A stretch of 6,959 bases of DNA from Oscillospiraceae bacterium (GCA_016297855.1 JAEDFW010000093.1:1-6959); one strand, 5' to 3'. Shown: positions 1-4,894, counted from the first letter of the stretch. The notes: generated from the sequence alone by a model not told the origin. A program made the numbers and translations.

Positions 1-33
1 CTAGTTCTCAAATCCAAAACACTTTGATTTTCC

Positions 34-64
34 TGCCGGTATGACTGCGTCATACCGGCATTTT
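34..64 (+). terminator. Intrinsic terminator of an unseen upstream gene
   Basis: An 11-bp perfect stem (34-44 with 50-60, TGCCGGTATGA/TCATACCGGCA) has a 5-nt loop CTGCG and is followed by TTTTGCTT. This is the usual shape of a rho-independent terminator reading rightward. No coding sequence is visible in bases 1-33, so the gene it ends lies left of the window. Confidence 0.75.
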
Positions 65-66
65 GC

Positions 67-95
67 TTGCAAGACAGCAGCTTCTGTGCTATACT
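67..95 (+). promoter_or_regulatory. Promoter of the EamA transporter gene
   Basis: The -35 box TTGCAA (67-72) and -10 box TATACT (90-95) are separated by 17 bp, and TG at 87-88 gives an extended -10. The predicted start of transcription is near 102, inside the inverted repeat at 94-126. No other equally good promoter is seen before the gene. Confidence 0.7.
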
Positions 96-126
96 TTCCA
101 TATCCCCTATACGGGGATATGGAAAG
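94..126. promoter_or_regulatory. 14-bp perfect inverted repeat, probable operator
   Basis: CTTTCCATATCCCC (94-107) and its exact complement (113-126) flank the 5-nt centre TATAC. The repeat runs from the last bases of the -10 box into the ribosome binding site (AAAGAGG, 123-129) of the transporter gene. Because transcription should start near 102, an RNA hairpin would lack the outer stem, so a DNA operator for a dimeric repressor is the more natural reading. The core ATATCCCC-N5-GGGGATAT recalls sites of CsoR/FrmR-type regulators (runs of C and G flanked by A/T), but that is only a resemblance. Confidence 0.6.
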
Positions 127-137
127 AGGCGCTGTAT

Positions 138-1025
138 ATGCTGGCAAAAATCAAATATCCCCCATTCCTTGCCATTCTTGCCGCAGCGTTGTACGCGCTC
201 AGCACGCCGTTTTCCAAGCTGCTGCTGGGGCATGTGAGCGCGACGATGCTGGCAGCGCTGTTATATCTCGGCGCGGGCGCGGGTCTGCTGGCCGCACGAA
301 TCGTCTGTCCGGGGCTTTGTGCACAGAAAGACGCTTGGCCGCTGTCAAAAGACGTTCTGCCGTATACGGTCGCGATGGTGCTGCTGGATATCGCCGCTCC
401 GGTTCTGCTGATGGTGGCGCTGCGCACAGCCAATGCCGCGAATGTCAGCCTGCTCAACAATTTTGAAATCGTTGCAACAGCGCTTGTTGCGCTTATGCTG
501 TTCGGTGAAGCCATTTCCGCGCGCCTTTGGGTGGCGATCGGTCTGATCTGCGCGGCCAGTATGCTGCTCTGCCTCGACAGTTCCGATAGCCTGCGCTTTT
601 CCGCCGGCTCCGTGCTCGTTCTGCTGGCGTGTGTGTGCTGGGGCTTTGAAAACAACTGCACGCGCAGACTCAGCGCCAAAGACCCGCTTACCATCGTGAT
701 TGTCAAGGGCTTTGGTTCCGGACTCGGCTCGCTGCTTCTTGCGTGCTTCATAGGCGAGCAGTTTCCGCAGATCATCTATCTTCTTTGTGCGCTGCTGCTC
801 GGCTTTGTTGCCTACGGTCTGAGCATTTTCTGCTACATCCGCGCCCAGCGCGCCCTCGGTGCAGCAAAGACCAGCATCTACTACGCCTGTGCTCCGTTTC
901 TTGCCGCAGGCCTTTCTCTGCTGATCTGCCGGCAAGCGCCCTCTGCCCGCTTTCTTGCCGCGTTTGCCGTTATGGCGTTCGGCGGCTGGCTTGCCTCCAC
1001 CGACGCACAACCCGCATGCGTATAA
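138..1025 (+). CDS. DMT superfamily (EamA-family) membrane transporter
   Basis: The 295-residue protein is almost wholly hydrophobic, with about ten predicted membrane helices. It has the two-fold repeat expected of EamA transporters: the first half ends with an NNFEIVATALVALMLFGE segment (about residues 107-124), matching the loop-helix where this family has a proline/glutamate-rich signature, and the second half ends with a comparable AKTSIYYACAPFLAAGLSLL segment. Family members move small metabolites or drugs across the inner membrane; the substrate cannot be told. The ATG at 138 is chosen because AAAGAGG lies 8 bases before it; upstream extension to 63 would cross the promoter. It stands alone, ends two bases before a hairpin terminator, converges on metK, and its promoter carries a long palindrome that suggests specific repression. 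Confidence 0.85.
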   Translation: MLAKIKYPPFLAILAAALYALSTPFSKLLLGHVSATMLAALLYLGAGAGLLAARIVCPGLCAQKDAWPLSKDVLPYTVAMVLLDIAAPVLLMVALRTANAANVSLLNNFEIVATALVALMLFGEAISARLWVAIGLICAASMLLCLDSSDSLRFSAGSVLVLLACVCWGFENNCTRRLSAKDPLTIVIVKGFGSGLGSLLLACFIGEQFPQIIYLLCALLLGFVAYGLSIFCYIRAQRALGAAKTSIYYACAPFLAAGLSLLICRQAPSARFLAAFAVMAFGGWLASTDAQPACV

Positions 1026-1057
1026 AACTCCCCGGTATGCCATGCATACCGGGGAGT
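1021..1057 (-). terminator. Terminator between the transporter gene and metK
   Basis: A 14-bp perfect stem (1027-1040 with 1044-1057) has the 3-nt loop CAT. On the minus strand it is followed by TTTTATA, making it a good intrinsic terminator for metK. On the plus strand the tail GGCTTACTTA is poor in T, so it may stop the transporter transcript less efficiently. It occupies nearly all of the 39-bp gap between the convergent genes. Confidence 0.8.
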
Positions 1058-1064
1058 GGCTTAC

Positions 1065-2231
1065 TTACGCATTCTTCAGGAGTTCGTCCGCGCGATCCAG
1101 CCGCTCCCACGGCAGATCCAGCTCAGGACGGCCAAAGTGGCCGTAGGCTGCAGTCTGTCGGTAGATGGGCCGGCGCAGGTCGAGCTGGCGGATGATGGCC
1201 GCCGGACGCAGGTCAAAGCAGCGCGTAACGAGCGCGGAGAGTTCGCCGTCCGGGAGCTTGCCCGTTCCGAACGTCTCAACCAACACCGATACCGGCTGCG
1301 CCACGCCGATGGCGTAGGCAAGCTCCAGCTGGCACTTCTTCGCAAGACCCGCCGCCACCAGATTCTTGGCAATGTAGCGCGCCATATACGCCGCGCTGCG
1401 GTCGACCTTGGTGGGGTCCTTGCCCGAGAACGCGCCGCCGCCATGCGCCGCGTAGCCGCCGTAGGTATCGACGATGATCTTGCGCCCCGTGAGGCCGGTG
1501 TCTCCCACCGGGCCGCCGATGACAAACCGGCCGGTGGGGTTGACAAAATAGCGCGTATCAGCGTCCAGCAGCCGGGACGGCAAATTCGGCTTGATGACAG
1601 TCTCAATGACAGCCTCGCGCAGCTCCTTGATGGAAACTTCAGGCGCGTGCTGCGTCGAGACGACTACAGTATCGATGCGCTCGGGCGTGCCGTCGGCGGC
1701 GTACTGCACCGAAACCTGGCTCTTGCCGTCGGGCCGCAGCCACGAAAGTCTTCCGGATTCGCGTTCCTGTGCCAGTGCTTTCGTCAGATTGTGCGCGTAG
1801 GAAATGGGCGCGGGCATCAGCTCCTTTGTCTCGTCGCAGGCAAAGCCAAACATCATGCCCTGATCGCCGGCACCCGTCTGCCCGTCCTCGTCATACGAGT
1901 TGTTCACGCCCATGGCAATATCGCCCGACTGCTTGTCGATGGCGGTCATCAACGCGCAGCTGTGGCCGTCGAAGCCAGCTGCGGCACTGTCATAGCCGGC
2001 CGCGCAGATGGTCTCGCGCGCAATGCCCGCAATATCCACATTGGCTGTGGTCGTAATCTCACCCATCACCGCCACGAGTCCTGTCGTGGCCGCACATTCG
2101 CACGCCACGCGCGCCATGGGATCCTGCGCCAGAATCGCGTCGAGCACGCTGTCGGAGATCTGGTCGCACAGCTTGTCCGGATGTCCCTGCGTAACGGACT
2201 CGGAGGTAAAGATACGCTTTGCTTTTTCCAT
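1065..2231 (-). CDS. metK: S-adenosylmethionine synthetase
   Basis: Cytoplasmic enzyme making S-adenosylmethionine from methionine and ATP, releasing phosphate and pyrophosphate. The 388-residue length is normal. Recognised signatures are FTSESVTQGHPDK (residues 8-20, methionine/ATP site), GAGDQG (120-125), NPTGRFVIGGP (231-241), and GGGAFSGKDPTKVDRS (264-279, the P-loop-like phosphate site); the C-terminal TAAYGHFGR segment is also present. ATG 2231 is chosen over an upstream TTG (2240) because AAAGGA lies 11 bases before the ATG but only 3 before the TTG. One oddity: residue 15 is Gln where the family nearly always has Glu (ESVxEGHPDK); the codon is CAG. The gene has its own promoter and a SAM-I riboswitch leader, so it should be turned down when SAM is plentiful. 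Confidence 0.97.
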   Translation of the reverse strand: MEKAKRIFTSESVTQGHPDKLCDQISDSVLDAILAQDPMARVACECAATTGLVAVMGEITTTANVDIAGIARETICAAGYDSAAAGFDGHSCALMTAIDKQSGDIAMGVNNSYDEDGQTGAGDQGMMFGFACDETKELMPAPISYAHNLTKALAQERESGRLSWLRPDGKSQVSVQYAADGTPERIDTVVVSTQHAPEVSIKELREAVIETVIKPNLPSRLLDADTRYFVNPTGRFVIGGPVGDTGLTGRKIIVDTYGGYAAHGGGAFSGKDPTKVDRSAAYMARYIAKNLVAAGLAKKCQLELAYAIGVAQPVSVLVETFGTGKLPDGELSALVTRCFDLRPAAIIRQLDLRRPIYRQTAAYGHFGRPELDLPWERLDRADELLKNA

Positions 2232-2267
2232 ATCGTTCAAAATCCTTTCTGACTGTAACTACACAAC

Positions 2268-2296
2268 AAAAAAGCGCTCTGTCCTCGACAAAGCGC
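2268..2296 (-). terminator. Riboswitch-controlled intrinsic terminator before metK
   Basis: On the minus strand a 10-bp stem (GCGCTTTGTC, 2296-2287, with GACAGAGCGC, 2283-2274, one G-U pair) closes a GAG loop and is followed by six T (2273-2268). It lies between the SAM-I aptamer and the metK ribosome binding site, the place where S-box leaders carry their expression-platform terminator. Confidence 0.88.
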
Positions 2297-2308
2297 ACGA
2301 AAATAAAT

Positions 2309-2402
2309 CCTCATCTTTCGATCACTTCGCCGGATTTGGCACCTTGCCAATGCAGGTTGCCGGGTTTCATCGGGCCGTTCCCTCCGCCACTCTTGATAAG
2401 GC
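2309..2402 (-). promoter_or_regulatory. SAM-I (S-box) riboswitch of metK
   Basis: Read on the minus strand, the leader contains the S-box consensus in order: CTTATCAAGAG (2400-2390), GGAGGGA, GGCCCGATGAAACCCGGCAA, GGTGCCAA, and the closing GAAAGATGAG (2319-2310). P1 pairs CTTATC (2400-2395) with GATGAG (2315-2310), with an extra C-G pair outside. The aptamer binds S-adenosylmethionine, the product of the downstream enzyme. SAM binding should favour the terminator at 2268-2296 and so reduce metK transcription. The individual antiterminator pairing was not worked out. Confidence 0.95.
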
Positions 2403-2421
2403 TATTCAATTATCGCCATTT

Positions 2422-2449
2422 ATTATACAGGGCGCGCAAAAAAAGTCAA
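2422..2449 (-). promoter_or_regulatory. metK promoter
   Basis: On the minus strand TTGACT (2449-2444) and TATAAT (2427-2422) are 16 bp apart. Transcription should start near 2415, about 13 bases before the riboswitch P1 stem. Confidence 0.85.
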
Positions 2450-2499
2450 TAGAAAACGAAAAAATATTTCCGCGCGCAGCTTTTCTCCACACGACATGT

Positions 2500-2540
2500 T
2501 TGCCGCAGGCATGCTTTGGTGTATAATATTTACAATATTA
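2500..2540 (+). promoter_or_regulatory. Promoter of the rhomboid-like gene, with overlapping inverted repeat
   Basis: TTGCCG (2500-2505) and TATAAT (2522-2527) are 16 bp apart. A perfect 7-bp inverted repeat, TAATATT-TAC-AATATTA (2524-2540), covers the -10 box and the expected start of transcription and could be a repressor site or simply AT-rich coincidence. The gene begins about 80 bases further on. Confidence 0.6.
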
Positions 2541-2616
2541 TCATTATTAACATTTTGTTCGTAGATTTTCTGTCTGCCATCGGGTAAGATAGGCGGTATT
2601 GGAGGATGATGGAATC

Positions 2617-3489
2617 ATGAAGGAACTCAGAAAACGTTTTGAACGCTTCTGTCTGCGCAACCGCAGTAAGGGCATCCCGAATCTGATGCTCGTCATTGCC
2701 ATCGGCAATGCGGCTGTATATCTGCTGTCCGCGATCGATCCCAGCAACGTGGTCTACTCATGGCTGTGCTTCAGCCGCAGCGGCATTCTGCACGGGCAGA
2801 TCTGGCGGCTCTTCACCTATATTTTTACTTATCTGTGTGACAGCGCCGGCATGAATCTGTTTTTATCTGTTGTGGCCATGTTCTGCTACTATCAGTTCGG
2901 CCGGATTCTTGAGCAGTACTGGGGCGCGCTCCGCTTCAACCTGTACTATTTCACCGGTATTCTGCTCACGGATATCGCAGCGCTGCTGCTGGGCTATCCG
3001 GCCACGGCTGGCGCAATGAACCTGAGTTTGTTCCTCGCCGTCGCTACGCTTGCGCCGGAATCGCAGGTACTGCTGTTTTTCATCATTCCCATCAAAATGA
3101 AATGGATGGCATGGGTATATCTGGGCTTTGCAGCGTGGGATGTCGTAAGTTATCTGCTCTCATATGGATTCTTCCGCTTTTTCTGGCTGTTCCCGCTGGT
3201 GCCGCTGCTCAATTTTTTCCTGTTCTTTGGCTCCGACATAAAAAATCTTCTGCCCTCTTCGGTGCGCTACCGTCGCCCAAAGCAGCGCAAGACGCACCCA
3301 AAACCCGATCCCAACTGGGCAAGCGGATATCATTCCAAATCCGGCGAAAAGCCCTACCGGCATAAGTGCACAGTCTGCGGCCGTACCGACACCGAGTATC
3401 CCAATCTGGAGTTCCGCTACTGTTCGAAATGCAACGGCTACTACTGCTACTGCATCGATCACATCAACAACCACGCGCATATTCAATAA
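2617..3489 (+). CDS. Rhomboid-like membrane protein (probable pseudoprotease) with C-terminal zinc-ribbon-like tail
   Basis: 290 residues. A basic N-terminus (1-18) is followed by about six membrane helices (about 20-230), then a basic linker (RYRRPKQRK) and a cysteine-rich tail. The loop HGQIWRLFTYIF (59-70) matches the GxxWR loop of rhomboids. However, the rhomboid catalytic GxSx is NLSL here (Ser137 without the Gly), the HxxxN helix is absent and the last membrane helix has no His, so proteolysis is unlikely. The tail has CxxC-x14-CxxC (Cys251, 254, 269, 272) plus CYC and three His (277-288), consistent with zinc binding in the cytoplasm. ATG 2617 is chosen for GGAGG at 2601-2605, 11 bases upstream; a TTG at 2599 would lie before that site. 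Monocistronic. Function unknown. Confidence 0.75.
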   Translation: MKELRKRFERFCLRNRSKGIPNLMLVIAIGNAAVYLLSAIDPSNVVYSWLCFSRSGILHGQIWRLFTYIFTYLCDSAGMNLFLSVVAMFCYYQFGRILEQYWGALRFNLYYFTGILLTDIAALLLGYPATAGAMNLSLFLAVATLAPESQVLLFFIIPIKMKWMAWVYLGFAAWDVVSYLLSYGFFRFFWLFPLVPLLNFFLFFGSDIKNLLPSSVRYRRPKQRKTHPKPDPNWASGYHSKSGEKPYRHKCTVCGRTDTEYPNLEFRYCSKCNGYYCYCIDHINNHAHIQ

Positions 3490-3517
3490 GCTGCGCGAAT
3501 AACCGCGTTCTAAAATA

Positions 3518-3557
3518 TGCCGCAGCCCAAACCCGAACGGGTTTGTTGGCTGCGGCA
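3518..3557. terminator. Long hairpin after the rhomboid-like gene
   Basis: TGCCGCAGCC (3518-3527) pairs with GGCTGCGGCA (3548-3557), and inside it CAAACCCG pairs with CGGGTTTG, leaving a TT bulge. It is GC-rich and 28 bp after the stop codon, so it probably ends the rhomboid-like transcript. The plus-strand tail is AAAAAACG rather than a T run, while the minus-strand tail is TATTTTAG, so by the usual rules it should work better leftward. Confidence 0.5.
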
Positions 3558-3673
3558 AAAAACGTGTAAGGTCGCAGGCTTCAGAGGGAAGAACGCGTGC
3601 AAAACAACGCCCGGGGGAGTCTTGTACGTTCCACCGCCCGCCGCAGCGGAAGTTTCTCCAGCGGTGAAGCCTT
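3558..3673. other. Non-coding interval left of the att junction
   Basis: No credible gene is seen. Short open frames cross it on both strands but run through the flanking hairpins and lack ribosome binding sites. AGGCTTCA (3576-3583) can pair with TGAAGCCT (3665-3672), and between them a minus-strand GGAACG can pair with CGTTC, so a folded minus-strand RNA is conceivable. GGTGAAG-C-CTTCACC (3663-3677) is itself a palindrome that overlaps the tRNA terminator arm. Confidence 0.3.
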
Positions 3674-3724
3674 CACCAAACAAAAGAAGCAGCTTGCAAT
3701 GCAAGCTGCTTCTTTTGTTTGGTG
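3674..3724 (-). terminator. tRNA-type intrinsic terminator
   Basis: A perfect inverted repeat (3674-3698 with 3700-3724, centre base 3699) is read on the minus strand as a hairpin AAAGAAGCAGCTTGC/GCAAGCTGCTTCTTT followed by TTGTTTGG. On the minus strand it comes directly after the tRNA-like CCA end at 3720-3722, exactly where a tRNA gene's own terminator belongs. It is thus most likely the original terminator of the tRNA gene used as integration target. Confidence 0.75.
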
Positions 3725-3742
3725 CGAGAGATGAGACTTGAA
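3720..3742 (-). other. att junction: 3' end of a tRNA gene without the tRNA body
   Basis: Read on the minus strand the 23 bases are TTCAAGT (T-loop positions 54-60), CTCAT (T-stem 3' side), CTCTCGC (acceptor 3' side), A (discriminator 73) and CCA. The base before the T-loop is A instead of the conserved G53, and everything beyond is AT-rich DNA that cannot fold as tRNA, so tRNA similarity stops sharply at 3742. This is the pattern left when an element integrates into the 3' end of a tRNA gene: one side keeps only the duplicated 3' segment, the other rebuilds the full gene. Acceptor GCGAGAG and A73 would suit tRNA-Leu, but the anticodon is not in the window. Confidence 0.72.
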
Positions 3743-3858
3743 TTTTGATATGTTCTTTTTGCTCGTATTTTTTATATGCAAATCACGCTAATTTATTCTG
3801 TTTTTATATCAAATTTAGAACATATTCTATCCTATCGAATCGTATCATCCACCACGCG
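3743..3858. other. AT-rich element end, no gene
   Basis: No open frame with a ribosome binding site is seen. ATATGTTCT (3748-3756) and AGAACATAT (3817-3825) form a 9-bp inverted pair about 60 bp apart. This stretch together with the repeats at 3859-3890 has the look of the recombinase/accessory-factor binding region next to an att core. Confidence 0.4.
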
Positions 3859-3890
3859 TAACACCCAAATAACACCCAGAATAACACCCA
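3859..3890 (+). repeat. Three phased TAACACCCA direct repeats (probable integrase arm sites)
   Basis: TAACACCCA occurs at 3859-3867, 3870-3878 and 3882-3890, with start-to-start spacings of 11 and 12 bp, about one helical turn, so all three face the same side of the DNA. They are about 120 bp inside the att core. The element's integrase has an N-terminal arm-binding type domain, and short direct repeats near att are what such domains bind. Binding is inferred. Confidence 0.6.
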
Positions 3891-3936
3891 AAAAAGAGCG
3901 GGCAAACGCTTGCTTTTTGTCGTGTCGTATGATAGT

Positions 3937-3975
3937 CTTTTAACGGCCTCTTTTGAGGCTGGGCGCTGTTAAAAG
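3937..3975 (+). other. Nested hairpin in the small-peptide leader
   Basis: CTTTTAAC (3937-3944) pairs with GTTAAAAG (3968-3975), enclosing a GCCTC-TTTT-GAGGC hairpin (3946-3959). It lies upstream of the peptide gene and would form part of its 5' leader if transcription starts near the partial -10 box TATGAT (3928-3933). No convincing -35 accompanies that box, so the plus-strand promoter here is uncertain. Confidence 0.4.
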
Positions 3976-3988
3976 CGGCGGGCGGTTA

Positions 3989-4014
3989 GTCACATAACCC
4001 CGAAAGGGGGTGAC
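3989..4014 (+). promoter_or_regulatory. Hairpin that hides the ribosome binding site of the small peptide
   Basis: GTCAC (3989-3993) pairs with GTGAC (4010-4014) and CCCC (3998-4001) with GGGG (4006-4009), closing a GAAA (GNRA) tetraloop, with an ATAA bulge on the 5' side. The Shine-Dalgarno AGGGGG (4005-4010) lies entirely within the loop and 3' strand. Translation of the peptide at 4019 should therefore be low unless the structure opens. GGTTA (3984-3988) can instead pair with TAACC (3995-3999), an alternative fold that would break the first. Confidence 0.6.
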
Positions 4015-4018
4015 GCAT

Positions 4019-4102
4019 ATGCCAATTACATTGACGTTCCATATCCTTGACTGGACTGTGACGATCAGCGTAAAAAGCAGAAACCGCCACTCGGCCAAGT
4101 GA
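4019..4102 (+). CDS. 27-residue hydrophobic/basic peptide, candidate type I toxin
   Basis: ATG at 4019 follows AGGGGG with an 8-base spacer and opens a 27-codon frame ending in TGA (4100-4102). The first ~18 residues are mostly hydrophobic (ITLTFHILDWTVTISV) and the last nine are strongly basic (KSRNRHSAK). A short membrane-active segment with a charged tail is the general plan of type I toxins. The last eight codons lie inside the hairpin shared with an opposing ~92-nt RNA (4072-4163), and the ribosome binding site is folded away in the leader; both are typical of Gram-positive type I modules such as fst/RNAII, txpA/ratA and bsrG/SR4. No close family was identified from memory with certainty. 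It could alternatively be a leader peptide. Toxicity is an inference. Confidence 0.55.
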   Translation: MPITLTFHILDWTVTISVKSRNRHSAK

Positions 4103-4110
4103 CGGTTTCT
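4072..4110 (-). terminator. Terminator of the antisense RNA, overlapping the peptide stop
   Basis: AGAAACCG (4079-4086) pairs with CGGTTTCT (4103-4110), and after one C-A mismatch CAC pairs with GTG, with an 8-nt loop. On the minus strand it is followed by GCTTTTTA. On the plus strand there is no T run, so the peptide mRNA probably reads through it. Confidence 0.7.
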
Positions 4111-4163
4111 AAGATATAGGAATCTAACTAGCTGGGCTAACCGCTTGCCGCAGCGCCCTTTCT
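4072..4163 (-). ncRNA. Predicted ~92-nt antisense RNA to the small peptide mRNA
   Basis: A perfect consensus promoter (4170-4198) should start a leftward transcript near 4163. It would end at the hairpin AGAAACCG/CGGTTTCT with its five-T tail (4076-4072). The RNA is fully complementary to the last third of the peptide gene and about 60 bases of its 3' untranslated region. It contains no credible reading frame. Its 5' part can fold GGGC...GCCC around CGCT/AGCG. By analogy with RatA and SR4 it would pair with the peptide mRNA and block it or send it to degradation; it does not reach the ribosome binding site. Confidence 0.6.
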
Positions 4164-4169
4164 ATGTTT

Positions 4170-4198
4170 ATTATAGGCTTTTATAGCCACCTTGTCAA
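4170..4198 (-). promoter_or_regulatory. Perfect-consensus promoter of the antisense RNA
   Basis: On the minus strand TTGACA (4198-4193) and TATAAT (4175-4170) are exactly 17 bp apart, matching the sigma-A consensus at all 12 positions. Downstream of it there is no protein gene on that strand before the att end, which is why an RNA product is inferred. Confidence 0.85.
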
Positions 4199-4231
4199 GC
4201 TCTAGGCGGTTTTGCGCCTAGGGCGCTTTCT
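4199..4231 (+). terminator. Hairpin between the antisense promoter and fic
   Basis: GCTCTAGGCG (4199-4208) pairs with CGCCTAGGGC (4215-4224, one U-G pair) around GTTTTG. The plus-strand tail GCTTTCTTT is moderately T-rich, so it could end the small-peptide mRNA, which would then span the whole antisense RNA. On the minus strand, after the fic stop, the tail is TTGACAAGG (the antisense -35), not a T run. Confidence 0.5.
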
Positions 4232-4894
4232 TTATGCCCGCTCGATGCCCTGTATCGACGTTTCGTAGAGGAAGGACAGCAGCGCCGCAGATTCGCCTGT
4301 GTTGTAGTATTCCAGCAGCTTGTCGTTGAACTGCTCCATGTTCTTTTCGGTGATGGTGAGCATACCCGCACCAGCTTGCAGCATGATCTTATTGGCAAGG
4401 GCAAGGCTCGTGCGCTTGTTCCCGTCCCAAAAGAGCTGCCCGCGTGTGCCCCATGCAAAGGCCGTCAGCGCCTTTTCCGTGGCCGATACACCCGCGTCAA
4501 GGATTGCAGCAAGTTCCCGCTCTGCGCCGTCCTGCGTCGGCACTGGCGGCTCGTAGTCCGTGCCGGAGATCGCCACGCGGCCTGTGCGGAGCTTGCCCCA
4601 CTCTAGGGCTTCATTCCGGGCAATATACGCGTTGAGCTTGCATACATACTCCAGCGTCACCGGCTCGTCGATGCTGCCGAGCAGAAAACGCCACGCGTCG
4701 CGCATATTTAAGATTGCCTGTATATCGTCCAACTGCACATTCGGGACATTGACACCCTCTAAAATCGTCTTTGTCTGCGGGAACGTCACGGCGCGGTTTT
4801 CCATCTTCATGCCGCAATATACGTTTTCATCCCACTTTTTCTTAGCCAGAAAGCGGCTTTCTTCCGGGGTCAGATGGTATTTGTCTTTGAACAT
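4232..4894 (-). CDS. Fic-domain protein with Gln at the catalytic His position
   Basis: 220 residues, predicted cytoplasmic. The core motif QLFWDGNKRTS (residues 153-163, codons about 4438-4406) matches the Fic signature HxFx(D/E)GN(G/K)R in every conserved place except the first, where Gln (CAG, 4438-4436) replaces the general-base His. Canonical Fic proteins transfer AMP or other phosphate-containing groups to proteins; loss of His should abolish or change this. TKTILEG (41-47) near the N-terminus recalls the (S/T)xxxE(G/N) self-inhibition motif, but with Lys at the S/T place. The ATG at 4894 overlaps the stop of the upstream gene (TGATG), so the two are translationally coupled; GTG at 4897 is an alternative start. 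The pair looks like a toxin-antitoxin-type operon, but the activity is uncertain because of the Gln. Confidence 0.85.
   Translation of the reverse strand: MFKDKYHLTPEESRFLAKKKWDENVYCGMKMENRAVTFPQTKTILEGVNVPNVQLDDIQAILNMRDAWRFLLGSIDEPVTLEYVCKLNAYIARNEALEWGKLRTGRVAISGTDYEPPVPTQDGAERELAAILDAGVSATEKALTAFAWGTRGQLFWDGNKRTSLALANKIMLQAGAGMLTITEKNMEQFNDKLLEYYNTGESAALLSFLYETSIQGIERA

Noticed and set aside
107..1043. Two long minus-strand open frames (107-775 and 345-1043) opposite the EamA gene
   Set aside because: No ribosome binding site or recognisable domain, composition typical of antisense, and the plus-strand product is a clear membrane transporter.
1056..2252. 398-codon open frame on the plus strand opposite metK
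   Set aside because: It is the antisense shadow of metK, whose motifs, riboswitch and promoter are certain; the frame has no family features and is Arg/Ala/Gly-rich, as expected from GC-rich antisense.
3510..3781. Short open frames on both strands crossing the hairpins and the att junction
   Set aside because: They run through the terminators and across the tRNA-derived boundary, lack ribosome binding sites, and overlap one another on both strands.
3720..3800. A complete tRNA gene at the att site
   Set aside because: Only T-loop to CCA can be matched; the sequence beyond 3742 is AT-rich and offers no anticodon arm, D-arm or matching GCGAGAG acceptor 5' strand.
3859..3890. CRISPR-like short repeats
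   Set aside because: Units are only 9 bp with 2-3 bp between them and no spacers or cas genes; phased protein-binding sites are a better reading.
4199..4224. Terminator of the fic operon
   Set aside because: On the minus strand the hairpin is followed by TTGACAAGG without a T run; it fits better as a weak plus-strand terminator.
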